From NCBI RefSeq assembly GCF_001954135.1, contig NZ_MBEQ01000042.1, forward strand, positions 24,902-88,901: a stretch of DNA of 64,000 nucleotides. Direction: 5' to 3'. The translations under genes were made by a program, and so were the position numbers. Within the stretch, counting starts at the first letter, position 1. Every line of letters starts with the position of its first letter. Source of the stretch: Mycobacterium sp. GA-1841 (lineage in GTDB: Bacteria; Actinomycetota; Actinomycetes; Mycobacteriales; Mycobacteriaceae). Under the pieces are notes generated by a model. That model made no database searches. It saw only the letters and a program-made list of their open reading frames with translations, and was not told the DNA's origin. Positions 16,908 through 27,159 of the stretch are shown piece after piece.

Positions 16908-17933
16908 TCAGTGGTTCGGGCTCAGCGCGGCGATGATCTCCGCCACCGTGCCGCTGCGGGCGCGGCGCCAACCGGTGCCGGCCCAGACGTTGGTGCCCTG
17001 CGGATCCCCGGCTGCCACGGACGCCTTGCGCACCGGGCTGGTGAGGTAGTGGATTTCGGGATAGCCCAGCGGGGCCTGCGCATCATGCTCGGCGATGAAG
17101 CGGTTGCGCAACCCTCTGGCGTAGCGACCGGAAAAACTGCGGGTGACAACGGTTTCCGTGAAATCCGAACTCTGCAGAGCCGCGCGATGTACCGGGCTGC
17201 TGCCGGATTCATCGGCCAGCAGAAACGCGGTGCCCAATTGCGCCGCCGCGGCGCCGGCCGCCACGACGCCGGCGACATCGTCGGCGCTGATCAGTCCCCC
17301 GGCCGCTCCGACCGGTACGTCGACTGCCGCCAGGACCTCGGCCAACAACTGGCCCAGCGGCTGCGTCGCGGGGGCGGCGGCCGGATCGAACGTCCCGCGG
17401 TGCCCGCCGGCTTCGGGGCCCTGCACGACGAGCGAGTCCAGTCCGCGGCTCACCGCCAGGCGGGCCTCGTCGGCCGTCGTCACGGTGCCGACCGTGGTGA
17501 TACCGGCGCCGCGCAACCGGGCGATCTCAGCCTCGCTCGGCAAACCGAAGGTGAACGACACCACCTCGGGTCGCAGGTCGAGCACCACGTCCAGCTTGGC
17601 GGCCCACCCGTCATCGTCATAGCGAGGTTCGCCAAGTGCCACCCCATAGCGTTGGGCTTCTGCAGCCAATGCCTGAGCGTACGCCGCGATCTGCTCAGAT
17701 GTGCCCGCACTCGGTTGCGGCGCAAAGAGATTCACCCCCAGCGGCTCCGTGGTCAAACCGCGTGCGGCGGTGATCCGGTCGGCCAGCGCGTCGGGACCCA
17801 GATACCCTGCCGCGACGAATCCGAGGCCTCCCGCGGCGCTACCGGCGGCGGCCAGTTCAGGGGTCGACGGCCCACCGGCCATCGGCGCCACGATCACCGG
17901 ATGCCGGAGTCCGCGAATATCGAATGTGCCCAT
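16908..17933 (-). CDS. Nitronate monooxygenase (2-nitropropane dioxygenase family)
   Basis: A 341-residue FMN-dependent TIM-barrel enzyme that would oxidise alkyl nitronates. MAGGPSTPELAAAGSAAGGLGFVAAGY near the start (in two parts), VVQGPEAGGHRGTF for FMN phosphate binding with the conserved His, and GAAGGLISADDV plus GAAAAQLGTAFLL are visible. The ATG overlaps the stop of the GNAT gene (TGATG at 17931-17935). The class also includes enoyl reductase-like relatives, so the physiological substrate is uncertain. Confidence 0.9.
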   Translation of the reverse strand: MGTFDIRGLRHPVIVAPMAGGPSTPELAAAGSAAGGLGFVAAGYLGPDALADRITAARGLTTEPLGVNLFAPQPSAGTSEQIAAYAQALAAEAQRYGVALGEPRYDDDGWAAKLDVVLDLRPEVVSFTFGLPSEAEIARLRGAGITTVGTVTTADEARLAVSRGLDSLVVQGPEAGGHRGTFDPAAAPATQPLGQLLAEVLAAVDVPVGAAGGLISADDVAGVVAAGAAAAQLGTAFLLADESGSSPVHRAALQSSDFTETVVTRSFSGRYARGLRNRFIAEHDAQAPLGYPEIHYLTSPVRKASVAAGDPQGTNVWAGTGWRRARSGTVAEIIAALSPNH

Positions 17934-18457
17934 CAGCGGACCGCCTTTCCGAACAACAACACGTCCTGAGGTTCGTCACTCAGATTGGGAAACATCCCGT
18001 AGCGCACCAGCCTTCCCTCCAGTGACAAACCACACCGCCGCAGCACCGCGGCCGAGCCGGCATTGTCCACATGGCAGTAGGCCGACACCCGGTACACCGT
18101 CGGATCAGCTTGCACCTCGGCCAGCATCAGCGAAACCGCTTCCGACATCAGGCCGCGTCCCCACCACTGCCGGGCCAAGCAGTAGCCGACCTCCACCGCG
18201 TACGCCTGCAGGCGCCGGAAGGCGCACAATCCGGCGATCTCTCCATCGATCTCGACCAGCCAAGTCTTCTCGTCACCGACGTTGAACAGCGTGGTGATGA
18301 CGCGACGTGTTTCGGCCAGCCCCGAATGTGGTCGCCAGGACAGATATTGCGTCACCTCACGGTCAGAGGCGATCCGGGTGTACAGGAACTCCGCGTCCTC
18401 GACGACCGGCGGGCGTAACCGTACCCGTGGACCGGCCAGGATCTGCGGTGTGGACAT
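17933..18457 (-). CDS. GNAT family N-acetyltransferase (RimJ/RimL type)
   Basis: A 174-residue acetyltransferase of the Acetyltransf_3 group. The N-terminus GPRVRLRPPVVEDAEFLY, the central VEVGYCLARQWWGRGLMSEAV containing the acetyl-CoA Q/RxxGxG/A loop, and SAYCHVDNAGSAAVLRRCGL with the late-strand N are diagnostic. It overlaps the nitronate monooxygenase start by 1-2 bp, so they form an operon. The start at ATG 18457 was chosen because homology begins there. Acceptor (protein N-terminus, antibiotic or metabolite) unknown. Confidence 0.9.
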   Translation of the reverse strand: MSTPQILAGPRVRLRPPVVEDAEFLYTRIASDREVTQYLSWRPHSGLAETRRVITTLFNVGDEKTWLVEIDGEIAGLCAFRRLQAYAVEVGYCLARQWWGRGLMSEAVSLMLAEVQADPTVYRVSAYCHVDNAGSAAVLRRCGLSLEGRLVRYGMFPNLSDEPQDVLLFGKAVR

Positions 18458-18549
18458 GTACCCATCCTGCACGGAATGCGCGACGGCGGGTGTTGAGCGC
18501 GACATATTTGGTGTCCAGGCAGTGCGCAGGATCCACTTAGGATCGGAAC

Positions 18550-18852
18550 GTGGGGTTGACGCTTGGAGTAAATCCGGCCGCATTACATTCGGCAGCCGGC
18601 GAGATCCATCAGGTGGGCGCCGACGTTCCCAGTCTCACGGTCAGTTCTGCGTTGGGTGACACCGGCGCAGAACTCGCCACACTGGCGACCGGCGGAGCGT
18701 GCCAACAGGCGGCGGTGGTGATTGAATCGGCGTGTCATCGGATATCGGGTGATCTCACCGAGCTGTCGGCAAAGCTGCGCACCGCAGCCCAGATGTACAC
18801 CGATGCCGATGGTCGATCGGGGACCGCGATCGACGAGACGATGAAACGGTGA
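18550..18852 (+). CDS. EspC-like type VII secretion substrate/partner
   Basis: A 100-residue helical protein like the ESX-secretion-associated EspC/DUF2580 family. It has no signal peptide but carries a C-terminal YxxxD export motif (Y83-T-D-A-D87) after a long helix, the signal recognised by ESX systems. TAGGAT ends 6 nt before the GTG at 18550, so transcription probably starts at the start codon. Its end overlaps the calpain-like gene by 4 bp, implying the two are made together, perhaps as a heterodimer for export. No ESX core genes are in the window. Confidence 0.75.
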   Translation: MGLTLGVNPAALHSAAGEIHQVGADVPSLTVSSALGDTGAELATLATGGACQQAAVVIESACHRISGDLTELSAKLRTAAQMYTDADGRSGTAIDETMKR

Positions 18853-20162
18853 CCGCCACCGTTTCCACGGTCCAGAACTCACGCCCCGAACGATTGACAG
18901 AGGCCGCTGAACACGCGGCACAGTCGGCGGCTCGGGTGGATCGGCAGGTTGTGGCGCTCCGGACGAGCCTGTCCCAATTGGGCGCGGGCTGGCGCGGCGA
19001 CGCCTACGGAGCGGCATCCGCGGCCACTGAACGGCGTATCGCCGAGCACGAGAAAATGGCCGGCACGCTCCACCGGATGGAGTCGGTGCTCGCCGGCGGG
19101 GGCAGTCAGCTGACGACCACGCGTACCAACGTGGTGACGCTGCTCGAGCAGCTCAAGAGCCAGGGTTGGCAGGTGGCCGATGACGGCACCGTGTCCATCC
19201 GCCCTGGCAGCACCCTTGAACAGTTCGCGAAGCTCAACCCGGCCAACGCGATACGGCTTCAGGCACTCGCCGCGGATGCCTCGGTCCGGATGAAGACCAT
19301 GCTCGCCGAGTTCGACACGCAAGATCGGGTCCTGGCCAAGGCAATCCAAGCAGCCAGTTCCGATGTCAGCGGTCCGTCCGATGTCGGTGGCCCGGGCGAT
19401 GACGACGGTGATCCGGCGAAGCGCAAATGGACCGACGAGGACTTGTTTCCTCACGACCCGACGGCTGCCGATGTTCAACAGGACCAGATCGGTGACTGCT
19501 ATCTCGATTCGACGTTGGGCGCCGTGGCCAACGCGAACCCGCAGAAGATCAAGGACCGCATCAAATACGACGACGGCACCGGCAATTTCGACGTGACGCT
19601 GTGGGACGGCCACGAATGGAAACACATCACCGTCACCCAGGACGACATCAACACCAACATCGACAAGCACGGTGCCAGCCGACTCGACAACGGCGATCCC
19701 GACGCTCCGCTGTGGCCGGCCGTCATGGAGTCGGCGTACGCAAAGCTCAAGGCACCGGGAGCCAATATGAACGACGCGCTCGACACGATCGGCAAAGGCG
19801 GTCAGACCAAAGACGCCCTGGAGGCGGTGACGGGCAACCGCGGCGACACGTTGGTTCCCGCAGACGCCTGGCGCACCGGGGAGCACATCGACTCCAGGAT
19901 CGCCGAGGCACTGGCCAATCATCAACCGGTCACCCTGTCCACCAGCTCCGACGCCGGGCCACTGGTGCACAATCACGCCTACATCGTCGAAAGCATCAGC
20001 GGCACCGGAAACAATGCCACGGTGACCCTGCGTAATCCATGGGAATCCAATCCGAACGGAGGCGGGCCGCTGATCACTATCCCGATGAGTGTCTTGATGG
20101 GGTCCGGGACTCCGCGATGGGGCGACCACCCCGTCGACGGCATCAACATAGGCAACATGTGA
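18849..20162 (+). CDS. WXG100-like protein fused to calpain-like (C2) cysteine protease
   Basis: A 437-residue two-part protein. Residues 1-155 are a long helical hairpin with the WXG turn GWRGDAY (W48-G50) as in type VII substrates. After an Asp/Gly/Pro linker (about 175-200), residues about 205-435 carry a calpain-family catalytic core: QDQIGDCYLDS with nucleophile C217, VHNHAYIVES with H376, and LRNPWESN with N396, in the order and contexts expected for papain-like family C2. So all three catalytic residues are present. It is coupled at both ends, to the EspC-like gene (4 bp) and to the membrane-protein gene (TGATG). An exported protease effector is the natural reading; the target is unknown. 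Confidence 0.8.
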   Translation: MTATVSTVQNSRPERLTEAAEHAAQSAARVDRQVVALRTSLSQLGAGWRGDAYGAASAATERRIAEHEKMAGTLHRMESVLAGGGSQLTTTRTNVVTLLEQLKSQGWQVADDGTVSIRPGSTLEQFAKLNPANAIRLQALAADASVRMKTMLAEFDTQDRVLAKAIQAASSDVSGPSDVGGPGDDDGDPAKRKWTDEDLFPHDPTAADVQQDQIGDCYLDSTLGAVANANPQKIKDRIKYDDGTGNFDVTLWDGHEWKHITVTQDDINTNIDKHGASRLDNGDPDAPLWPAVMESAYAKLKAPGANMNDALDTIGKGGQTKDALEAVTGNRGDTLVPADAWRTGEHIDSRIAEALANHQPVTLSTSSDAGPLVHNHAYIVESISGTGNNATVTLRNPWESNPNGGGPLITIPMSVLMGSGTPRWGDHPVDGINIGNM

Positions 20163-20674
20163 TGAGGGCACCGATGATCGTGTGGGTTGTGATCGTGTTG
20201 GCCGCGGTGGTGGTTTTCGCTGGCGGTGGTTATGTCTTCTACCAGTGCCGGTCCGCACAGAAGTCGGAGCTGGCCGACATCCCGCCTTACATGATGAGCC
20301 AGCAGTCGTTTTCGATCGATTCGGTGTCGCCGGCCGCGCGCAGATCGTCCGAAGATGCGCTTCGGACGTTCGTCAGCGACGTCTACCCTGACTCGGCCAT
20401 CGTCGGGGAACGTTTCTTTGCGGCGAAGGGGCACATCATTGGAGATGCGCTGCGGCACAGTGTGGACGACCACCTGACCAGTGTGTCGAGCTACGAACTC
20501 GAGCGTCAGGGCGACAACCCGAACTTCTACATGGTGTGGCAGCGCGGGAGCCGACTACAACGCTTCTTCTCCGACCACCGGATCGTGGCGGTTGTGTCGG
20601 CCGCTCCGGCAGAGTCGGATACAGCCGACGAACCGATCTATATCTACGGGTACTTCGAGCTGGCGCCGCGCTGA
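20162..20674 (+). CDS. Single-pass membrane protein, candidate partner of the calpain-like protease
   Basis: A 170-residue protein with an N-terminal membrane anchor (IVWVVIVLAAVVVFAGGGYV) and a soluble domain of about 140 residues outside or at the membrane. No family recognised. The ATG at 20162 overlaps the protease stop, which ties the two products in stoichiometry. That arrangement, and topology on the exported side, suits an immunity/inhibitor protein or a localisation factor, but nothing in the sequence proves it. One Cys lies just after the anchor (YQCRSAQ). Confidence 0.65.
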   Translation: MRAPMIVWVVIVLAAVVVFAGGGYVFYQCRSAQKSELADIPPYMMSQQSFSIDSVSPAARRSSEDALRTFVSDVYPDSAIVGERFFAAKGHIIGDALRHSVDDHLTSVSSYELERQGDNPNFYMVWQRGSRLQRFFSDHRIVAVVSAAPAESDTADEPIYIYGYFELAPR

Positions 20675-20715
20675 GTTCTGGCAGCCTCGCGCGTCCGGCG
20701 GTTTACTGGACGGAT

Positions 20716-21099
20716 ATGGCCATCACTTTCAACCACACCATCGTCGCCGCCAAGGATCGGCAGGCCTCCGCCGAGTTCTTCACCGAGCTGTTCGGGTTGC
20801 CGGCCCCGCAGGAGTTCGGGCCATTTCTGGCCGTGACGCTCAATCACGGGGTCAGCCTGGACTATGCACAGGCGCCGCCCGATGCCGAGATCGCGGTACA
20901 GCACTACGCATTCCTGGTCTCCGAGGACGAGTTCGATGCGATCTACGGCAAGATCCGCGACCGGGGCATGCAGCATTGGGCCGATCCGCATGGCCAGCAC
21001 CCCGGCGAGATCAACCACCACGACGGCGGCCGCGGCGTGTACTTCCGCGATCCCTCCGGCCATGCCTTGGAAATCATCACCCGTCCGTATGGGGGCTGA
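20716..21099 (+). CDS. VOC (glyoxalase/bleomycin-resistance) superfamily protein
   Basis: A 127-residue protein with the paired beta-alpha-beta-beta-beta modules of the VOC fold: FNHTIVAAKDRQASAEFFTE near the start and GVYFRDPSGHALEIIT at the end. Metal-ligand positions are plausible (H7 early, E near the C-terminus). Function could be a small dioxygenase, isomerase or resistance protein; the sequence does not decide. It lies 41 bp after the membrane partner gene on the same strand but seems functionally separate. Confidence 0.85.
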   Translation: MAITFNHTIVAAKDRQASAEFFTELFGLPAPQEFGPFLAVTLNHGVSLDYAQAPPDAEIAVQHYAFLVSEDEFDAIYGKIRDRGMQHWADPHGQHPGEINHHDGGRGVYFRDPSGHALEIITRPYGG

Positions 21100-21164
21100 C
21101 GAGCCCGGCATCAGGCGTGCATCGGTCCTGATTTTTTGTCGGTGGTCGGTGTGATGATGGGGTC

Positions 21165-22427
21165 ATGTCCGCAGTGACGGCTTCTTTGGACGATCGGGTA
21201 CCGCCCCGTGAGCGTCTTGAGGTGTTGTTCGACGAGTTGTCGCAGCTGTGTGGGCAACGCAACGCCATCGACGGGCGCATCGTGGAGATCGTGGCCGAGA
21301 TCGATCGCGACGAGTTGGGCGGGATTACCGGGGCCCGGTCGATCCCCGCGTTGGTGGCCTGGAAAACCGGTATCTCCCCGGCCAACGCCGACACACTGAC
21401 CGCAGTCGCCCGGCGCTCACCCGAATTCCCCCGCTGCACCGCGGCGCTGCGCGAAGGACGGCTGTCGCTGGATCAGGTCGGGGTGCTGGCCAAAGGCGCG
21501 GCGGCCGGTTCTGACGACCATTATCTGGAGTTGGCCGAAAATGCCACCGTCAGCCAGCTGCGCACCGCGGTCAAGCTCGAACCCCGCCCCGAGCCGAAGC
21601 CGAAACCCGAACCGCAGCGCTCCTTCATCCGACTCGACGGTGACGACGGATACACCACCTACAAGATCCGGCTGCCCCGCGTGGAAGCGGCAAAATTCGA
21701 TGCCGCCCGGGCCGCACACCACGATGCCCTCGTCGCCGACTGGAAACGCGACCACGACATCGACGCGGACACCGGTGAGGCCACATCCGACACCGCGCCA
21801 CCGTTTCCCAACAATGTCGATGCGTTCATGAGTCTGGTCATCGCCGGCTGGGACACCGACGTGGCTGCCCGCCCACACGGGCAGCACACCAGCGTCATCG
21901 TGCATGCCGATGCCGACAAGCCTGCGGCCTGGCTGCACATGGGTCCGCTGCTGACCGATGACGAACGCCAATACCTGCTCTGCGATGCGACCTGTGAGGT
22001 GTGGTTGCAGCGCCATGGCCAGCCGATCGGTGCCGGCCGCACGACGCGGACCATCAGCCGACGGCTACGCCGCGCCTTGGAGCATCGCGACCGCTGCTGT
22101 GCGGTCCCCGGCTGCGGGACCACCCGCGGCTTACATGCCCACCACATCCAACATTGGGAAGATGGCGGTCCCACTGAACTGTGGAACCTGGTGCTGGTGT
22201 GCCCCTATCATCACCGGGCCCATCACCGCGGCCTGATCACCATCACCGGCCCCGCCGACCAACTCCGCGTCATCGATGACGGCGGTCGCGAACTGCACTC
22301 CCGGTCACTGGCCCGTCCACCCACCACCCCGGCACCGGCGGCATCCCCGTACCGCGGGCCCACGGGGGAACGCGCCGACTGGTGGTGGTACCAACCTTTC
22401 GAACCACCGCCGCCCACCACCAATTAG
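21165..22427 (+). CDS. DUF222/HNH endonuclease domain protein (13E12 repeat family)
   Basis: A 420-residue protein with the N-terminal DUF222 helical domain common in mycobacterial 13E12 repeat proteins and a C-terminal HNH nuclease motif. The zinc-type and catalytic residues are CAVPGCGTTRGLHAHHIQHW, then ELWNLVLVCPYHHRAHH. A Pro/Lys/Glu-rich hinge (EPRPEPKPKPEPQ) divides the halves. Such genes are multicopy in Mycobacterium and may behave as selfish or mobile elements; a cellular role is not established. It ends 10 bp from the convergent Rrf2 gene. Confidence 0.9.
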   Translation: MSAVTASLDDRVPPRERLEVLFDELSQLCGQRNAIDGRIVEIVAEIDRDELGGITGARSIPALVAWKTGISPANADTLTAVARRSPEFPRCTAALREGRLSLDQVGVLAKGAAAGSDDHYLELAENATVSQLRTAVKLEPRPEPKPKPEPQRSFIRLDGDDGYTTYKIRLPRVEAAKFDAARAAHHDALVADWKRDHDIDADTGEATSDTAPPFPNNVDAFMSLVIAGWDTDVAARPHGQHTSVIVHADADKPAAWLHMGPLLTDDERQYLLCDATCEVWLQRHGQPIGAGRTTRTISRRLRRALEHRDRCCAVPGCGTTRGLHAHHIQHWEDGGPTELWNLVLVCPYHHRAHHRGLITITGPADQLRVIDDGGRELHSRSLARPPTTPAPAASPYRGPTGERADWWWYQPFEPPPPTTN

Positions 22428-22436
22428 GCGCACCAA

Positions 22437-22901
22437 CTAGCGGTGCCCGCGCTCGTGTTCCTGATCGCGGTAGGCGTCGGCGAGCGTGTCGACATGATCG
22501 GGCAAGGCGCCGGCCGCCACGTCGGCCAAACTGGTTTCCTCCAACACCGAGCGCATGCTGGCCCGCAGGGCGCGCCAGACATCGGTCAGCGCGGCCGTCG
22601 GACCGGAATACGGCAGATCCCCCAGCCCGATATCGCGCACGCTGGCCAACGGTCCGTCGATACAACGCAACACGTCCGCGATGCTGATCTCGCCGGCCGG
22701 GCGCGCCAACTCGTAACCGCCGTCCCGACCACGATGGCTGCGGACCAGTCGATCAGTGCGTAGCGCCGAGAGGATGTCGACGAGAAACTGCGCCGGGATA
22801 CCTTGCGCCTTGGCCAGGTCGTCGGTTTTGACCAGCTCACCGTCGGCGACCGTGGCGAGCTGAACCATGGCTCGGACGGCATACTCCGCCTTCGCCGACA
22901 T
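22437..22901 (-). CDS. Rrf2 family transcriptional regulator
   Basis: A 154-residue winged-helix regulator. [16 protein letters not shown], the recognition region [22 protein letters not shown] and the wing [18 protein letters not shown] are classic Rrf2. Only one cysteine (in RCIDGPL) is present, so the three-Cys Fe-S cluster of IscR/NsrR is absent and a CymR-like mode is more likely. GAGGG lies 7 nt before ATG 22901, favouring it over ATG 22907. Its place beside cysQ-cysNC-cysD matches Rv1287 next to cysDN in M. tuberculosis, so control of sulfur assimilation is the best inference. Confidence 0.88.
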   Translation of the reverse strand: MSAKAEYAVRAMVQLATVADGELVKTDDLAKAQGIPAQFLVDILSALRTDRLVRSHRGRDGGYELARPAGEISIADVLRCIDGPLASVRDIGLGDLPYSGPTAALTDVWRALRASMRSVLEETSLADVAAGALPDHVDTLADAYRDQEHERGHR

Positions 22902-23061
22902 CCGCATGCCCTCAGATTCTGCCAGGCCGACCACAGTCCGGACCGATACGGTCCGTTGCAGTACGGAGTGCTTTGCAGCGGTGCGGATTCCGAGATTGAA
23001 GCGCCACGCGCAGCTCATTTCGGTGAGCGTGGTGTCCGGCAACCGCATTTAGGCTGCATTG

Positions 23062-23553
23062 GTGGGACTACCCGATTGGTCAGGGGCCAAGATCAGGCTG
23101 GTCATGTTGGCAGTCACGGCGCCGGTGATGCTGATCATGGTTGCGATTGGCTACGCCACCGATGACAGTGACGAGCCCAGTGCTGACTGCCGACACGCCG
23201 ACCAGATTGCACACCACTTCGTGTCGGTCGCACCGGGCGCTATTTCGGGTTTGGCCGGAGAGGCCGATCGGGACGTGACCCGCAAAGCGGCCGAGGCGGC
23301 CACCGCGGCCCGGGCCGAGGCCGCGTCGATCGAAGACCCCGACCTGAGGCGGAAAGCGCTGGCCTTCGCGGACGCACTGCAGCTGTTCAGCCAGGGCAAT
23401 CCCAGCGCACCCCCGAACGGGTGGCCCGACAAGAACTACATGGGCGGATACCAGAATTCGACCAAAGCGCTGCACGATCTGAAGCTCGCCTGTCCGAACG
23501 TCGGCACCGATCAGATGCCCGCCGATGTGCCGACTCGGACTACCCCGCGGTGA
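23062..23553 (+). CDS. Hypothetical membrane-anchored or exported protein
   Basis: A 163-residue protein with an N-terminal hydrophobic segment (LVMLAVTAPVMLIMVAIGYA) and a helical Ala/Glu-rich exterior domain with two cysteines (ADCRHAD and LACPN) that could pair. No family recognised. TAGGCT at 23050-23055 is 6 nt before GTG 23062, supporting a leaderless message from that codon rather than the TTG at 23059. The last 14 bp overlap the 3' end of the convergent cysQ gene. Confidence 0.6.
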   Translation: MGLPDWSGAKIRLVMLAVTAPVMLIMVAIGYATDDSDEPSADCRHADQIAHHFVSVAPGAISGLAGEADRDVTRKAAEAATAARAEAASIEDPDLRRKALAFADALQLFSQGNPSAPPNGWPDKNYMGGYQNSTKALHDLKLACPNVGTDQMPADVPTRTTPR

Positions 23554-24283
23554 CGGCCAAGACCCGGTCGGCCAGTTCGGGCCGGCACACGATCAGATCC
23601 GGCAGGGTCGGGTCGGCTGAGTTGTAGACCAGCGGTGAGCCGTCGATGCGGGAGGTGTGCAGGCCGGCCGCCCGCGCCACCGCCACAGGCGCGGCCGAAT
23701 CCCACTCGTACTGACCACCGGCATGCACATACACGTCGGCCACCCCACGGATCACCGCCGCCACTTTGGCTCCGGCCGAACCCATCTCGACCAGGGTTCC
23801 GTCGAGTGCCTCCCGGACGGCCAGGGCGATCGCCGGCGGCCGGGTACGTGACACCACCACCCGGGGCGGGCCGTCGAAGGGACGCGGCGCGGCCACCTCG
23901 GGAGTGGACAGCGTGGTGTTCTGCGCCGGCAGCGCGACCGCACCGGCCACGAGTTCCCCGGACTGCCACAGCGCCACGTGCACGGCCCAGTCGTCGCGGC
24001 CGAGTTCGGAGAACTCCCGGGTGCCGTCGAGCGGGTCGACGATCCACACCCGCTCGGCGCTCAACCGCGCCGGGTCGGCCCGCTCATCGGCGGTGGCCTC
24101 CTCGGACAACACCGAGTCACCGGGAACCAGCCTGGCCAACTCGGCCATCAGGAACTCATGGGACTGCTTGTCCCCGGCGGCTTTTCGTTCGGCGGCCGGG
24201 GCGTCGGCGAAGTCGGCGCGGACATCGAGCAGCAGATCCCCGGCCTTGGTGGCGAGCCGGGCGGCCAGCTCGTGATCGTTCAC
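23540..24283 (-). CDS. cysQ: 3'(2'),5'-bisphosphate nucleotidase CysQ
   Basis: A 247-residue inositol-monophosphatase-family enzyme that removes the 3'-phosphate from PAP/PAPS, clearing the by-product of sulfate assimilation. Metal-binding motifs are SEEATADE (E at the early site), WIVDPLDGTREF, and GQYEWDSAAP. It is the last gene of cysD-cysNC-cysQ and its ATG overlaps the cysNC stop by 4 bp, which is strong contextual support for CysQ over a generic inositol phosphatase. Confidence 0.93.
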   Translation of the reverse strand: MNDHELAARLATKAGDLLLDVRADFADAPAAERKAAGDKQSHEFLMAELARLVPGDSVLSEEATADERADPARLSAERVWIVDPLDGTREFSELGRDDWAVHVALWQSGELVAGAVALPAQNTTLSTPEVAAPRPFDGPPRVVVSRTRPPAIALAVREALDGTLVEMGSAGAKVAAVIRGVADVYVHAGGQYEWDSAAPVAVARAAGLHTSRIDGSPLVYNSADPTLPDLIVCRPELADRVLAVTAG

Positions 24284-26123
24284 CCCGGCAATCCCAACAG
24301 CTCGATCACCATGTCGGCCAGTTCATCGGTGCTGCGTTCCGGCGTGAGCCGCAGATCCGGGTTCTTCGGCCGCTGGTACGGGCTGTCGATTCCGGTGAAG
24401 TGGGTGATCTCCCCGGCCCGGGCCTTGGCGTACAAGCCCTTGGGGTCACGGCGTTCGCAGTCTTCGAGCGGCGTGTCACAGAACACCTCGAAGAAGTCCA
24501 GCCCGGCGTCGGTGGTCACCTGCCGCGCCAGCGCGCGGTGCTCTTCGAGCGGGCTGATCGCCGGCACCAGCACGATCTGGCCGGAATCGGCGAGGATCGC
24601 GGCGATGTGGGCGAGCCGGCGCTGGTTCTCGGCCCGGTCGGCCATCGAGAAGCCGAGGTCGGCGTTGAGCCCGTGCCGCAGGTTGTCTCCGTCCAGAACA
24701 TAGGCGGGGAAACCTTTTTCGATCAGCTTCTGCTCGACCAGCACCGCGACCGAGGACTTGCCCGACCCGGACAGCCCGGTGAACCACACGGTGCGGCCGC
24801 GGCTGAGCCGCTCGCCCGCCGAGACCAGCGACGCGTGGCGCACCGTGTTGGGGCTTGCCGACTCGTTGCGGGTGTCGCGCAACACCATGCCGGCGCCGAC
24901 GGTGCCGTTGGTGTTGGGGTCGATCAGGATGAACGAGCCGGTGGCCGCGTTGCGGCTGTACTCGTCGAGCAGCAACGGGCTCTGCGTCCGCAGTGAAATG
25001 CGGCCCAGCTCATTGAGTTTTAGTGCACTGGCCGACTTGTCCCGGTGCAGCGTGTTGACGTCCAGGCGGTAATCCAGGCCGGTGACCCTGGCCCGGGTGG
25101 TCCGGGTGGTGTGCTTGACCAGGTATTCGCGGCCGGGCTCCAGCGAGGATTCGTCGGCCATCCAGCACACCGTGGCGTCGAACTCCTGGGTGATCCGCGG
25201 CTGGTTGTTGGGACGGGCGATCATGTCGCCGCGCGAGATGTCGATGTCGTCGGACAGGCTGATCGACACCGCCATGGGCGGGAAGGCCTCTTCGACGACG
25301 CCACTCGGACCGTGGATCTCGGTGATGCGGGTCGGCTTCCCGGCCGGCAGCACGATCACGTCATCCCCGGGACGCAGCACGCCGCTGGCGACGGTGCCGG
25401 CGTAGCTGCGGTGGTCGGCGTGCTCGTGAGTCTGCGGCCGGATCACGTACTGCACCGGGAATCGAACGTCGACCAGGTTGCGGTCACCGGCGATGTAGAC
25501 GTCTTCGAGGTGGCTCAGCAGGGCCGGACCCTCGTACCACGGAGTGACATCCGACTTGGTGACGACGTTGTCGCCCTGCAGTGCCGACAGCGGAATCGTC
25601 GTCACGTCGTGCACGTCCAACCGCGCGGCGAACGCGTGGAACTCGTCGCGGATCGCTTCGAAACGCTGTTGGTCCCAGTCGATCAGGTCCATCTTGTTCA
25701 CGGCGAGCACGATGTGCTGGATGCCCAGCAGCGAGGCCAGGAAGGCATGCCGACGCGACTGCTCGAGCAGTCCGTGGCGCGCGTCGACGAGCACGATGGC
25801 CAGCTGCGCGGTAGACGTACCGGTCACCATGTTGCGGGTGTACTGGATGTGCCCCGGGGTGTCGGCGATGATGAATTTCCGCTTGGCCGTGGCGAAGTAG
25901 CGGTAGGCGACGTCGATCGTGATGCCCTGTTCCCGCTCGGCACGCAGGCCGTCGGTGACCAGAGCCAGGTCGGTGTAATCGTTGCCGCGTTCCTTGGAGG
26001 TCCGTTCGACCGCGGCGAGCTGATCCTCCATGACGGCCTTGGAGTCATAAAGCAACCGGCCGATCAGCGTGGACTTGCCGTCGTCGACGGAGCCGGCAGT
26101 GGCGATGCGTAACAGAGTCGACA

Positions 26124-26124
<1 letters not shown>
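24280..26124 (-). CDS. cysNC: Bifunctional sulfate adenylyltransferase subunit 1 / adenylylsulfate kinase
   Basis: A 614-residue fusion. The N-terminal GTPase (CysN) has G1 AGSVDDGKSTLIGRLL, G3 DTPGHIQYTRNM and G4 NKMDLID, followed by two beta-barrel domains. The C-terminal APS kinase (CysC, about 430-614) has P-loop GLSGSGKSS and DGDNLRHGLNADLGFS. Together with CysD it makes APS from sulfate and ATP using GTP hydrolysis, and then PAPS. The ATG at 26124 overlaps the cysD stop (TGATG), so an upstream in-frame ATG is rejected. Length and fusion match the mycobacterial enzyme. Confidence 0.96.
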
Positions 26125-27061
<937 letters not shown>

Positions 27062-27065
<4 letters not shown>

Positions 27066-27109
27066 CGCTTCCCCATTAAGTTGGTAGGAATGGCCAGAAT
27101 TGCAAGCAT
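27062..27109 (-). CDS. Possible 15-codon leaderless leader peptide of cysD
   Basis: The frame reads MLAILAIPTNLMGKR and ends with a TGA that overlaps the cysD ATG (ATGA). The predicted promoter at 27117-27146 would begin transcription close to the ATG at 27109, so this frame could be translated from the mRNA 5' end and feed ribosomes into cysD. It contains no cysteine codons, unlike the poly-Cys attenuation peptides described for some mycobacterial sulfur operons. Translation is unproven. Confidence 0.35.
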
Positions 27110-27116
27110 GACCTGG

Positions 27117-27146
27117 AATCTAATCGCCGGGCCGATGCGGTGTCAA
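27117..27146 (-). promoter_or_regulatory. Sigma-A-type promoter of cysD-cysNC-cysQ
   Basis: Read on the minus strand, TTGACA (27146-27141) and TAGATT (27122-27117) are separated by 18 bp. Both match the primary sigma consensus (TTGACA; TANNNT). Start of transcription would fall about 27110, at the leader ATG. The Rrf2 regulator is the likely controller; no clear dyad overlaps it. Confidence 0.65.
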
Positions 27147-27159
27147 TGACGGGCACGGG

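Noticed and set aside
22423..22445. Terminator between the HNH and Rrf2 genes
   Set aside because: Only a 5-bp GCACC/GGTGC stem is present, too weak to call.
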